Source: Lysobacterales bacterium (GTDB taxonomy: Bacteria > Pseudomonadota > Gammaproteobacteria > Xanthomonadales > SZUA-36). From it: DNA of 6,590 nt. A program made the translations under genes and the position numbers. Positions 1 to 5,840 of the stretch are shown here, piece after piece. Numbering within the stretch: the stretch's first letter is position 1; each line of letters starts with the position of its first letter. Below the pieces are notes generated by a model, which made no database searches, was not told where the DNA came from, and saw only the letters and a program-made list of their open reading frames with translations. The stretch is from positions 1-6,590 of the forward strand of contig JARFQZ010000233.1 in the NCBI GenBank assembly GCA_029287515.1, written 5' to 3'.

Positions 1-173
1 TCCCGTTCAGGACGGAAATAGTCAACGGCATCCTGCGATGCGCTCTTGCTTTCGCGTACGCGGAATGCGAGACGGGCCCGCTCACTGATCAACTCCTGGA
101 TTTTCGCATCCAGGCTGTCGATTTCCCGGCGTACTGAATCCAGGGGCTCCGCTTTTTTCTTCGAATCTGTCAC
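1..173 (-). CDS. pheA: Chorismate mutase / prephenate dehydratase, N-terminal part (partial)
   Basis: Only the first 57 codons are present; the gene runs off the left edge. The visible part is an AroQ-type chorismate mutase domain, which converts chorismate to prephenate in phenylalanine synthesis. Seen residues fit the E. coli enzyme (alignment from memory, offset about 4): R15 for Arg11, R32 for Arg28, K43 for Lys39, followed by an FRPERE segment (53-58) typical of the fused PheA proteins of gammaproteobacteria. The start is GTG at 171-173: the same frame has a stop a short way upstream, and a GGAAGGA Shine-Dalgarno-like stretch lies about 10 nt before it. The dehydratase and ACT domains would be outside the window, so a stand-alone chorismate mutase cannot be fully excluded. 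The gene follows the AsmA-like gene on the same strand after a 52-nt gap. Confidence 0.8.
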   Translation of the reverse strand, partial: MTDSKKKAEPLDSVRREIDSLDAKIQELISERARLAFRVRESKSASQDAVDYFRPER

Positions 174-213
174 CGGCCGTTTGTCCTTCCAGCAAATTCA
201 TGCCTAATCGATC

Positions 214-219
214 ATTGTA
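214..219 (-). promoter_or_regulatory. Possible -10 element for pheA
   Basis: The minus strand reads TACAAT here, five of six matches to the sigma-70 -10 consensus, in the short gap region before pheA. A start about 7 nt downstream would give a leader of about 34 nt. I see no good -35 at 16-18 bp and no extended -10 TG, so pheA may instead be co-transcribed with the AsmA-like gene. Confidence 0.2.
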
Positions 220-225
220 TCTTCT

Positions 226-1125
226 TCAATCTGATCCGCATACCGGTTCCTGGCCAAGGCTCAGCACTGCGCCACGGGCCACTGCGCCGGATGCATGCAG
301 TTCATCCACGCTCAAACGCACCCGGATGTCGGCAGGCGCGCCTTCCCCGCCATCGCCCGCCCAGCCGCCGGTATCGGGAAGATCCTGCCTCAGCAAGTCC
401 AGATCAAGCTGCTGCGCTTGAAGCACAAGGTGTAAGGAAAACGGATCACCGATGTTGATGCAGGCCTCGCCGGTCACTCGCTGGCCAGACCTTTCCAGGC
501 GGAGTTCGTTCAATTGCAGGCTGGAACCCTGCATGTCCAGCAAAATGTTGCCCTGTGCTGAAAACAATTCCAGGATTTCCAGGCTGAACGGCGCACTGCG
601 CCGGTCGGCAAAACCTGAAACCTGGAAAGCACTGACCTGGATTCCCCCGTCATCCGAACCCGGCGGGATGATCCGGAAATCCCGGATGGTCAACTCTTCG
701 ATCTTCGGTATTCGCGCTGTTCCGGTTTCCTGTTTGTCCCCTGCAACGGGCTGCACGGCCCGGTAACGGCCGGGGTGGATTTCACCGTCGCTGAGCCTGA
801 TCCAGTCAACCTGCACCTGTCCGTTGAAAAGAGGCTTGAGCGCGACCGATATTTCGTATTCCGCGCTGCTGGCGAAAGGTTGATCCGCCAATGGGCTTTC
901 AATGGCCAGGTCCGTTCCGGCTACGCCTATGTCTGGCAGCAGCATCAGGTCGAATTCACCTCCAAGCGTCACATTCATCCCGGTGCGCTCTGAGAGGTTC
1001 TTTGCCAGCATTTGTCTTCCGCCTGACGATTCCAGCCAGGCATCGATTGCCCAGTAAGCGAGCGGAGGCGCCAGGATAAGCAGCCCGAGCAGCAGCAACA
1101 GGAGGTTGCGAACCGGTTTCTTCAC
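226..1125 (-). CDS. Short AsmA-like membrane-anchored protein
   Basis: 299 residues. Residues 1-6 are basic (MKKPVR) and 7-27 form a hydrophobic leucine-rich segment, so the protein is probably anchored in the inner membrane with the bulk in the periplasm. Residues 33-80 carry the typical AsmA N-terminal pattern: GRQMLAKNLSERTG, then a glycine-rich strand (LGGEFDL) and a strand ending in IESP. The rest is beta-rich, and LDLDLL at 240-245 resembles the linker before the AsmA C-terminal domain. AsmA-family proteins are bridge-like lipid transport or outer-membrane homeostasis factors, usually about 600 residues or more. This one stops near the start of the usual C-terminal domain, and only 52 nt separate it from pheA, so no remnant of that domain can be hidden there. 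The start is GTG (1123-1125); a TGA lies upstream in frame with no better start between, and the Shine-Dalgarno is weak. It is divergent from the PHA-associated gene. Substrate unknown. Confidence 0.75.
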   Translation of the reverse strand: MKKPVRNLLLLLLGLLILAPPLAYWAIDAWLESSGGRQMLAKNLSERTGMNVTLGGEFDLMLLPDIGVAGTDLAIESPLADQPFASSAEYEISVALKPLFNGQVQVDWIRLSDGEIHPGRYRAVQPVAGDKQETGTARIPKIEELTIRDFRIIPPGSDDGGIQVSAFQVSGFADRRSAPFSLEILELFSAQGNILLDMQGSSLQLNELRLERSGQRVTGEACINIGDPFSLHLVLQAQQLDLDLLRQDLPDTGGWAGDGGEGAPADIRVRLSVDELHASGAVARGAVLSLGQEPVCGSD

Positions 1126-1149
1126 AGGCCGCCCGGCCCGGCGGATGAC

Positions 1150-1183
1150 TGGTCAAATTTCGGCATCACGTCTAAACTGATGC
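1150..1183 (+). promoter_or_regulatory. Weak promoter with inverted repeat upstream of the PHA-system gene
   Basis: TGGTCA at 1150-1155 and TAAACT at 1173-1178 are each four of six matches to sigma-70 boxes with a 17-bp spacer, pointing to the gene at 1209. A perfect inverted repeat GCATCA-N9-TGATGC (1163-1168 and 1178-1183) overlaps the -10 box and could be an operator. With 6-bp arms it may be chance. Confidence 0.25.
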
Positions 1184-1208
1184 GTTCCGGAGCGTTTGGA
1201 TTCAATCG

Positions 1209-1496
1209 ATGTCCCATATAGATATGCTCGCACGGCACACCATGCCAGAGGAAGAAGCGCAAAAAGCCGCGGACGAGCTTGCGGGCGACCTGGCGCAAAA
1301 ATTCGAAATCAATTATGGCTGGGAAGGCGACCATATTCACTTCGAACGTCCCGGGGTCAATGGGCAGATCACCGTCCGGGAGAATGAAATCAGGATCAGG
1401 GCCCGGCTCGGGCTCATGCTGATCTTCCTCAAACCGGTGATCGAGGAAGAGATCACCCAGTACCTGGAAAACCACTTCGGCTGCACCTTCACCTAG
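1209..1496 (+). CDS. Polyhydroxyalkanoic acid system family protein
   Basis: 95 residues, the usual length for this small family (known as PHA_gran_rgn, annotated as polyhydroxyalkanoic acid system protein). The family pattern is visible: an N-terminal I-D-x(4)-H-x-M segment (4-12), an amphipathic helix rich in Ala, Glu and Asp (14-32), then YGWEGDHIHFERPGVNG (36-52), a short beta stretch ending in IRIRARLG (61-68), and a C-terminal helix (77-90) of the form EEEITQYLENHF. There is no signal peptide or membrane segment, so it is cytosolic. Members are often encoded near PHA granule or lipid genes, but the biochemical role is not known to me. The start ATG at 1209 has only a weak ribosome site (a GGA about 8 nt upstream). 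The 3' end overlaps the convergent gene by 8 nt. The neighbours (acyl hydrolase, acyl reductase, ACBP) fit a storage-lipid role. Confidence 0.8.
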   Translation: MSHIDMLARHTMPEEEAQKAADELAGDLAQKFEINYGWEGDHIHFERPGVNGQITVRENEIRIRARLGLMLIFLKPVIEEEITQYLENHFGCTFT

Positions 1497-2205
1497 GTTC
1501 CCGGAAGCCAAAGGGTTGTGCCTCCCCGGCGAAAAGACTTTCCATGGAACCCCATTCCCGCTCGTAAATCGTTTCGATGAAATAGGCCACGTCACCCATT
1601 GCCCTGAACGAGTCCAGGCCATGTTCCAGGAATTCCTGCAAGGCGCCGAATCCGGCCGCGTGCGCCGGGCCGCGCAACAGCCGGACCAGGGTATTGACCA
1701 GCGGTTTCTTCTCCAGCCGGTCCAGGTCGTAACCAAGCTTCCTGATCAACAGAATCTGCCTTTCACGCCCGGGCTTGTCGCTGCAGGCCAGATAAACATC
1801 GCAGTAAGCACTCATGTCCAGGTCATCGAATCCCTGCAGCCTCATGTGGCGCGCCATTTCCATGTCGAACTCCAGGCTGATTGCCTGCAGTTCAAAAGCT
1901 TCTGACATGATGTACAGAACCCTGTCGGGCAAAAACCGTTTCATCACGGGCATGACCCTGTGCATGTCCTGGTCACGTTTGCGGAAATCCAGCCCACCGT
2001 ACAGTTCGGTCAGAAAGAAAGTAACGGCGGGCCGGTAGGCCTCCTGGCGAACCAGGTCCGCAAACGTCGTTGCCAGCCGGTTCTGCTGCCAGCGCTGAAG
2101 CGCATCGAATTCCGGCAGGGGGAAGCCCTCGCCGGCTATTTTCTCCGCCAGGTCATGGTTTGTGGCCAGCATTTCCTCCAGCCGATTGGCGCCGGGATTC
2201 TGCAT
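1489..2205 (-). CDS. FFLxELYG-motif protein of unknown function
   Basis: 238 residues, apparently soluble and mostly alpha-helical. The most distinctive stretch is FFLTELYGG (63-71), followed by a conserved-looking block DFRKRDQDMHRVMP (73-86) and RFLP (90-93). This matches a family of proteobacterial proteins that I recall being named after an FFLEELY motif; no activity is known to me. There is no signal peptide, no transmembrane segment and no recognisable catalytic motif. Two cysteines (C135, C141) lie in a helix-rich middle part. The start is ATG at 2203-2205: the in-frame codon two positions upstream is TGA, so no longer form is possible, yet there is no clear Shine-Dalgarno. It is divergent from the patatin gene and convergent, with overlap, to the PHA-system gene. 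That position between two lipid-linked genes suggests a role in the same process, which is inference only. Confidence 0.7.
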   Translation of the reverse strand: MQNPGANRLEEMLATNHDLAEKIAGEGFPLPEFDALQRWQQNRLATTFADLVRQEAYRPAVTFFLTELYGGLDFRKRDQDMHRVMPVMKRFLPDRVLYIMSEAFELQAISLEFDMEMARHMRLQGFDDLDMSAYCDVYLACSDKPGRERQILLIRKLGYDLDRLEKKPLVNTLVRLLRGPAHAAGFGALQEFLEHGLDSFRAMGDVAYFIETIYEREWGSMESLFAGEAQPFGFREPR

Positions 2206-2290
2206 TGTTCAAGCGGCGCCGGACAGGGCTGTCATGGGTAAAAATCCTGGCAGGGGAAGGTTGACCTGGGGCATGCGGCGGACCCTCAAT

Positions 2291-2307
2291 TTACGTACAC
2301 TATGTAA
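2291..2307. promoter_or_regulatory. 17-bp imperfect palindrome and -10-like box at the patatin gene start
   Basis: TTACGTA-CAC-TATGTAA reads as an inverted repeat with six of seven arm positions paired. It contains TACACT (2296-2301), four of six to a -10 box, and ends only 2 nt before the ATG at 2310. A transcript from this box would begin almost at the start codon. The palindrome could be a repressor site for the patatin gene or for both divergent genes. No convincing -35 was found at normal spacing: TTGACC at 2261-2266 is 29 bp away. Confidence 0.35.
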
Positions 2308-2309
2308 CT

Positions 2310-3548
2310 ATGCTAACCCTACACAAAGCTAAAAAACAGACCACAGTCGGCACCCCCCGAATCGGCCTGGCCGTGGCCGGCGGCGGACCCGTCGGCGCCA
2401 TTTATGAACTGGGCGCCCTTCGCGCGGTCGACGAGGCCATCAAGGGGCTGCGGCTGCATGATGTCGATGTTTACGTGGGTGTAAGCGCCGGCGCATTTAT
2501 CGCTGCCAGTCTCGCCAACGACATCACCACCGCCGACATGTGCCGCATATTCACCGGACACAATCATGCAGAGTACCTGTTCGAGCCGGAGAAACTGCTG
2601 AAACCCGCCTACCGTGAATACATCAAAAGGGCCCGTCAGGTGCCGGGCGTGGTAACAGACAGCCTGCTGGACATCGTAAAGCACCCGATGCACGCCAGCA
2701 TCGCCCGCCTGATGGGATCTCTTGGACAGGCGATTCCCAGCGGGATTTTCGATAACGAAGCCATCAACAAATTCCTGATGGGGGTTTTTGAATCCAGCCA
2801 CCGGTCAAACCGGTTTACCGATCTGAAGAAAAAGCTTTACATCGTTGCAGTAGACCTGGACACCGGCGCAGCCGTGCGCTTTGGCGCAAAGGATCATTAC
2901 AACATTTCCATTTCCCGTGCCGTCCAGGCCAGTGCGGCGCTGCCGGGTATGTATCCACCGGTAAAAATCGGCGATCAGTATTTTGTCGATGGCGCCCTGC
3001 GCCGGACCATGCACGCCTCCGTGGCGCTGGATGAAGGCGTCGACCTGCTGCTCGGCATTAATCCCCTGGTGCCATACGACTCCAGCAGCCAGGGAGAAGA
3101 CGACACGCACATCCCTATCAAGAAACTGATCGAGGGCGGCTTGCCCCTGATCCTCTCGCAGACGTTTCGCGCCCTGATCCAGTCACGCATGAACGTGGCG
3201 TTCAGGAAATACCGCGAAACGCACCCTGAAACGGATTTGATGCTGGTAGAGCCGAACCGCGGCGATGAAGAAATATTCTTCACCAACATTTTCAGCTTCG
3301 CCAGCCGCAACGCCCTGTGCGATCACGCCTATCGCCTGACCCGCATGGACCTGCTCAACCGCGCGGACGAGCTGGATGAAACCCTCTCACGCCACGGCTT
3401 GAGCCTGGACCGCGAGCTACTCCAACAGAAATCACGCTCCCTGCAGGACAGCCTCAACGCCGAGTGGTCCGGCCACAGCAACGTAGGCAGAAACCTCAGC
3501 CGAATCCTCGACGACCTTGAATGGGAGCTCGACCGTTTAGCCGGTTAA
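2310..3548 (+). CDS. Patatin-like phospholipase / lipid acyl hydrolase
   Basis: 412 residues. The patatin fold is clear. A glycine-rich oxyanion loop GGGPVG lies at 24-29 after an IGLAVAGG strand. The nucleophile elbow GVSAG (57-61) puts the catalytic serine at S59. The catalytic aspartate lies in the DGA motif (227-229, D227). These two form the Ser-Asp dyad of the family, which hydrolyses acyl ester bonds of phospholipids or other lipids. The C-terminal part (about 260-412) is helical and not a domain I recognise. There is no signal peptide or obvious membrane span, so it probably acts in the cytoplasm or at the inner face of the membrane or a lipid granule. The start at 2310 lacks a visible Shine-Dalgarno and lies just after a -10-like box, and an ATG-TAA minimal frame precedes it at 2302-2307. 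No in-frame ATG or GTG in the next few codons looks better. The substrate cannot be read from sequence; the context suggests storage-lipid or membrane acyl turnover. Confidence 0.85.
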   Translation: MLTLHKAKKQTTVGTPRIGLAVAGGGPVGAIYELGALRAVDEAIKGLRLHDVDVYVGVSAGAFIAASLANDITTADMCRIFTGHNHAEYLFEPEKLLKPAYREYIKRARQVPGVVTDSLLDIVKHPMHASIARLMGSLGQAIPSGIFDNEAINKFLMGVFESSHRSNRFTDLKKKLYIVAVDLDTGAAVRFGAKDHYNISISRAVQASAALPGMYPPVKIGDQYFVDGALRRTMHASVALDEGVDLLLGINPLVPYDSSSQGEDDTHIPIKKLIEGGLPLILSQTFRALIQSRMNVAFRKYRETHPETDLMLVEPNRGDEEIFFTNIFSFASRNALCDHAYRLTRMDLLNRADELDETLSRHGLSLDRELLQQKSRSLQDSLNAEWSGHSNVGRNLSRILDDLEWELDRLAG

Positions 3549-3593
3549 GCGCTGCCGGAATACCGTCGCACGCGAAACTCCAGGGTGTGAGCC

Positions 3594-3607
3594 GGTTGGC
3601 GCCAGCC
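3594..3607. repeat. Short palindrome after the patatin gene
   Basis: GGTTGGCGCCAGCC is self-complementary apart from one T-G wobble pair and is centred on TGGCGCCA. It lies 45 bp past the patatin stop. There is no T-run after it, so it is not a standard intrinsic terminator. It belongs to the palindrome-rich convergent gap 3549-3755. Confidence 0.4.
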
Positions 3608-3652
3608 AGAGGCGAACCCAACAATGCAGTCGAGCACAGGCTTCGAAGGGTG

Positions 3653-3686
3653 GTGCGGTTTTGCCGCAGGCAAAGAAGCGCCGCAC
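3653..3686. repeat. Nested imperfect hairpin in convergent gap
   Basis: An inner stem TTTGCC (3660-3665), loop GCA, GGCAAA (3669-3674) is enclosed by an outer pair GTGCGG (3653-3658) and CCGCAC (3681-3686), with unpaired bases mostly on the right side. The form recalls REP-like or other small intergenic palindromic elements. It may slow or end transcription of either convergent gene, but no T-tract follows on either strand. Confidence 0.45.
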
Positions 3687-3710
3687 TGAGGCCGTCGTGC
3701 GTGCAGCCGC

Positions 3711-3733
3711 CTTCCGCAACGAAGTTGCGGGAG
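3711..3733. repeat. Strong 10-bp stem, GAA loop, in convergent gap
   Basis: CTTCCGCAAC (3711-3720), loop GAA, GTTGCGGGAG (3724-3733) pairs over ten positions with a single T-G wobble; the inner seven pairs are perfect. This is the strongest hairpin I found. It sits 22 bp beyond the stop of the acyl reductase gene and could protect or terminate its transcript. There is no U-run on either strand, so it is not a classical intrinsic terminator. It may be part of a dispersed repeat together with 3653-3686. Confidence 0.55.
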
Positions 3734-3755
3734 CAGGGAAGCGCGACTCCTCAAC

Positions 3756-5738
3756 TCACCAATGAATGCCCCGCATCAGGCTGGCGAAAGCCACCTGCTC
3801 CGAGGACGCCGCCACCTGCTGATCACTCACACCCTGGGAAGCTGCTGAGTCCGGGAACATCCGGAACGCGCTGTTCATGATGATTTCCGAAACCTTTGGC
3901 GCAACCGCGTGCAGGACCTGGGCAAAAATCCCCAGTCGCGTGGCGATGCGCTGCGGCTTGTAAATGACCGCCTGCTTGACCATCGCCGCCGCTTCTTCCG
4001 GTGTGATGGTAGGCACGTTTTCGTACATCTTGGTCGGGGCGATCATCGGCGTTCTGACCAACGGCATATTGATGGTGGTAAAGCTTATGCCCGTGTCACT
4101 GAACTCGGACGAGGCACACCTGGAAAAGGCGTCCATCGCCGCCTTGGAAGCCACGTAGGCGGAAAACCGCGGTGCATTGGAAAGCACGCCGATGGACGAG
4201 ATATTGATGATCTGGCCGCTGCGTTTCTTCTCCATCAGCGGCAACACGCCCATGATCAGACGCAGGCTGCCAAAATAATTCAATTGCATGGTGCGCTCAA
4301 AGTCGTGAAAGCGATCATACGATGCCGCAATGCCCCGGCGGATCGAACGGCCGGCGTTATTGACCAGGATATCGATCGGGCCCATCTGCGCAACGATCTT
4401 TTCGATCGCCGCATCGCAGGCATCCATTTCTGCCAGGTCCGCCGAGAACGATTTCACCTCACCGCCCTCCTCTTCAATTTCCCGCACGGTATCGGCGAGC
4501 TTGCTCTCATCGCGAGCGACAATCGCCACCCGTGCACCGGCACGGGCCATCATGACCGCGGTCGCATGGCCGATGCCCGATGATCCGCCGGTCACGACCA
4601 CCACCTTGCCCCTGACATGTCCACGCAGGCTGCGATCGATGAACAGGTCCGGATCCAGATTGCGTTCCCAGTAGTCCCACAGCCGCCAGGCATAATCGTC
4701 CAGCCGGGGCACTTTGATACCGGTGCCCTTGAGTAGTTTCTGAGTTTCCCGGCTGTCGAATTTGGTCGGGTAATTGATGAATTTCAGCACGTCCGGCGGC
4801 ATGCCCAGGCTACCAAGCACCTCGCGGTAAATGCGCCGCACCGGGGGCAACATCATCATGCCCTGCCTGACGACCGACGGAATCAGGTTGAACAGTCGGG
4901 CGTCTACCCGCATGCTCATCTGGGGCGCGTGCGCGGCCTCCGCGAAAAGGTTCAGCACCTGGCCAATCCGCATCGGCTTGGGGTCCGTCAAGTGAAAGCA
5001 CTTGCCGTCCTGCCGGGGCAGATGGGCAATGTGGTCCATCGCCTGCACCACGTAATCCACCGGCACCATATTCAGCCTGCCGCCTTCGAGCCCAATGGCG
5101 GGCATCCACGCCGGCATGGCCCGGCGCATTTTCTGGATCAGCTTGAAGAAGTAATACGGGCCGTCGATCTTGTCGATCTCACCGGTACGTGAATCGCCAA
5201 CGACGATTGCCGGCCTGTAAATGCGCCACGGGATACTGCAATGCTCACGGACCAGCCCCTCGGAATCGTGCTTGGTGCGGAAATAGGGATTATCCAGGCC
5301 AATCGCCTCTTCGAACATGTCCTCGGTAAACGTTCCGGGGAACAAACCGGCCGCGGCGATCGAGCTGACATGGTGAAATCGCATCGCCCCGAATGCCTCG
5401 GCCAGTTTCACGGCATTGCGGGTGCCATTGATGTTGGTCGCTTCCTGCGAAGCGGCATCCGCAGCCAGGTCGTAGATGGCGGCCAGGTGGAAAAAGTGAT
5501 CAATTTTTCCTTCCAGTTCTTTTCGCTTTGCCGGCCGGACGCCGAGGAACGGCCGGGTCAGGTCTCCGCGTACCGCCACGACGCGCTTGGCCGCTTTGCC
5601 CCAGCGGGCTTTTAGCCGGTCAAGCTTATCCTCGGAGCCCTTGCGGACCAGCACATAGACTTTCCCTCTGCGCTTTAATAAAAGTGGTATCAGATTATGG
5701 CCGATGAAACCGGTCGCGCCCGTGACGAAATAACTCAT
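3756..5738 (-). CDS. Alcohol-forming fatty acyl-CoA/ACP reductase, two fused SDR domains
   Basis: 660 residues, almost the same length as the Marinobacter Maqu_2507 enzyme that it resembles from end to end (from memory). That enzyme reduces fatty acyl-CoA or acyl-ACP to the aldehyde and then the primary alcohol with NADPH, feeding wax ester synthesis. The N-terminal extended SDR domain (1 to about 365) shows TGATGFIG (6-13) for the dinucleotide, HHVSSIAAAG (122-131) and YFRTK (Y152, K156). The C-terminal classical SDR domain (about 376-660) resembles Acinetobacter Acr1 and shows TGGSSGIG (383-390), NNAG (460-463), N487, NISS (512-515) and YVASK (Y528, K532). Both catalytic sets are intact. 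A Ser/Ala/Gln-rich stretch (631-647) precedes the conserved-looking end VAFASLMRGIHW. The start ATG has a good GGAG (5748-5751 on the opposite strand) 9 nt upstream. It is divergent from acyl-CoA-binding protein and a TetR gene, which fits shared control. I see no transmembrane span, though such enzymes may associate with membranes. Confidence 0.9.
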   Translation of the reverse strand: MSYFVTGATGFIGHNLIPLLLKRRGKVYVLVRKGSEDKLDRLKARWGKAAKRVVAVRGDLTRPFLGVRPAKRKELEGKIDHFFHLAAIYDLAADAASQEATNINGTRNAVKLAEAFGAMRFHHVSSIAAAGLFPGTFTEDMFEEAIGLDNPYFRTKHDSEGLVREHCSIPWRIYRPAIVVGDSRTGEIDKIDGPYYFFKLIQKMRRAMPAWMPAIGLEGGRLNMVPVDYVVQAMDHIAHLPRQDGKCFHLTDPKPMRIGQVLNLFAEAAHAPQMSMRVDARLFNLIPSVVRQGMMMLPPVRRIYREVLGSLGMPPDVLKFINYPTKFDSRETQKLLKGTGIKVPRLDDYAWRLWDYWERNLDPDLFIDRSLRGHVRGKVVVVTGGSSGIGHATAVMMARAGARVAIVARDESKLADTVREIEEEGGEVKSFSADLAEMDACDAAIEKIVAQMGPIDILVNNAGRSIRRGIAASYDRFHDFERTMQLNYFGSLRLIMGVLPLMEKKRSGQIINISSIGVLSNAPRFSAYVASKAAMDAFSRCASSEFSDTGISFTTINMPLVRTPMIAPTKMYENVPTITPEEAAAMVKQAVIYKPQRIATRLGIFAQVLHAVAPKVSEIIMNSAFRMFPDSAASQGVSDQQVAASSEQVAFASLMRGIHW

Positions 5739-5774
5739 GCAAATTCACTCCAGAATGATGTCCAGACCCTGAAA

Positions 5775-5790
5775 TGTTACGATCATAGCA
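5775..5790. promoter_or_regulatory. Palindromic site overlapping divergent extended -10 promoters
   Basis: TGTTACGATCATAGCA reads on the other strand as TGCTATGATCGTAACA: 12 of 16 positions agree and the four others are all transitions. The minus strand carries TGC-TATGAT (-10 at 5782-5787, five of six to consensus, with the extended TGn) pointing to the acyl reductase. The plus strand carries TGT-TACGAT (-10 at 5778-5783, four of six, also with TGn) pointing to the ACBP gene. The -35 boxes are weak on both sides, as is common with extended -10 promoters. The dyad is a natural place for a dimeric repressor such as the nearby TetR protein, which is inference. Confidence 0.5.
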
Positions 5791-5840
5791 GAACCGAATG
5801 CGAGTCATGGCTGCACAGATCAAGTGGAGAAAAATTGAAA

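Noticed and set aside
84..201. Minus-strand frame from an ATG at 199-201 as an alternative start for pheA
   Set aside because: It is out of frame with the chorismate mutase domain and reads through to an unrelated short peptide; the GTG at 171-173 gives the family sequence.
1122..1736. 204-codon minus-strand open frame across the PHA-system gene and the 3' end of the FFLxELYG gene
   Set aside because: It overlaps two better-supported genes and its translation shows no recognisable pattern; a shadow frame.
2209..2235. 8-codon minus-strand mini-frame (MTALSGAA) just before the FFLxELYG gene, with an AGGA upstream
   Set aside because: Its stop lies 3 nt before the gene start, so coupling as a leader peptide is possible, but a frame this short is easily chance and there is no regulatory codon pattern.
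2261..2301. TTGACC (2261-2266) paired with TACACT (2296-2301) as a sigma-70 promoter
   Set aside because: The spacer would be 29 bp, far from the usual 16-18.
3653..3733. Intrinsic terminator for the convergent patatin and reductase genes
   Set aside because: The stems are good, but no T-run follows on either strand, so I list them as palindromes rather than terminators.
3521..3880. 119-codon plus-strand frame and the minus-strand frames in 3537-3754
   Set aside because: They run through the palindrome-rich gap and into the end of the reductase gene. The translations are Arg/Pro/Ser-rich with no family pattern and no ribosome site; more likely repeat DNA than genes.
3909..4583. 224-codon plus-strand open frame antisense to the acyl reductase
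   Set aside because: It lies wholly inside a gene with clear SDR motifs. Its translation is rich in His, Arg and Asp and has no family pattern, as expected from the reverse strand of GC-rich coding DNA.
5697..5840. Extended 135-residue form of the ACBP gene starting at 5697
   Set aside because: The extra residues overlap the reductase start and the divergent promoter and do not belong to the ACBP fold. The ATG at 5841 has a GGAG at proper distance.
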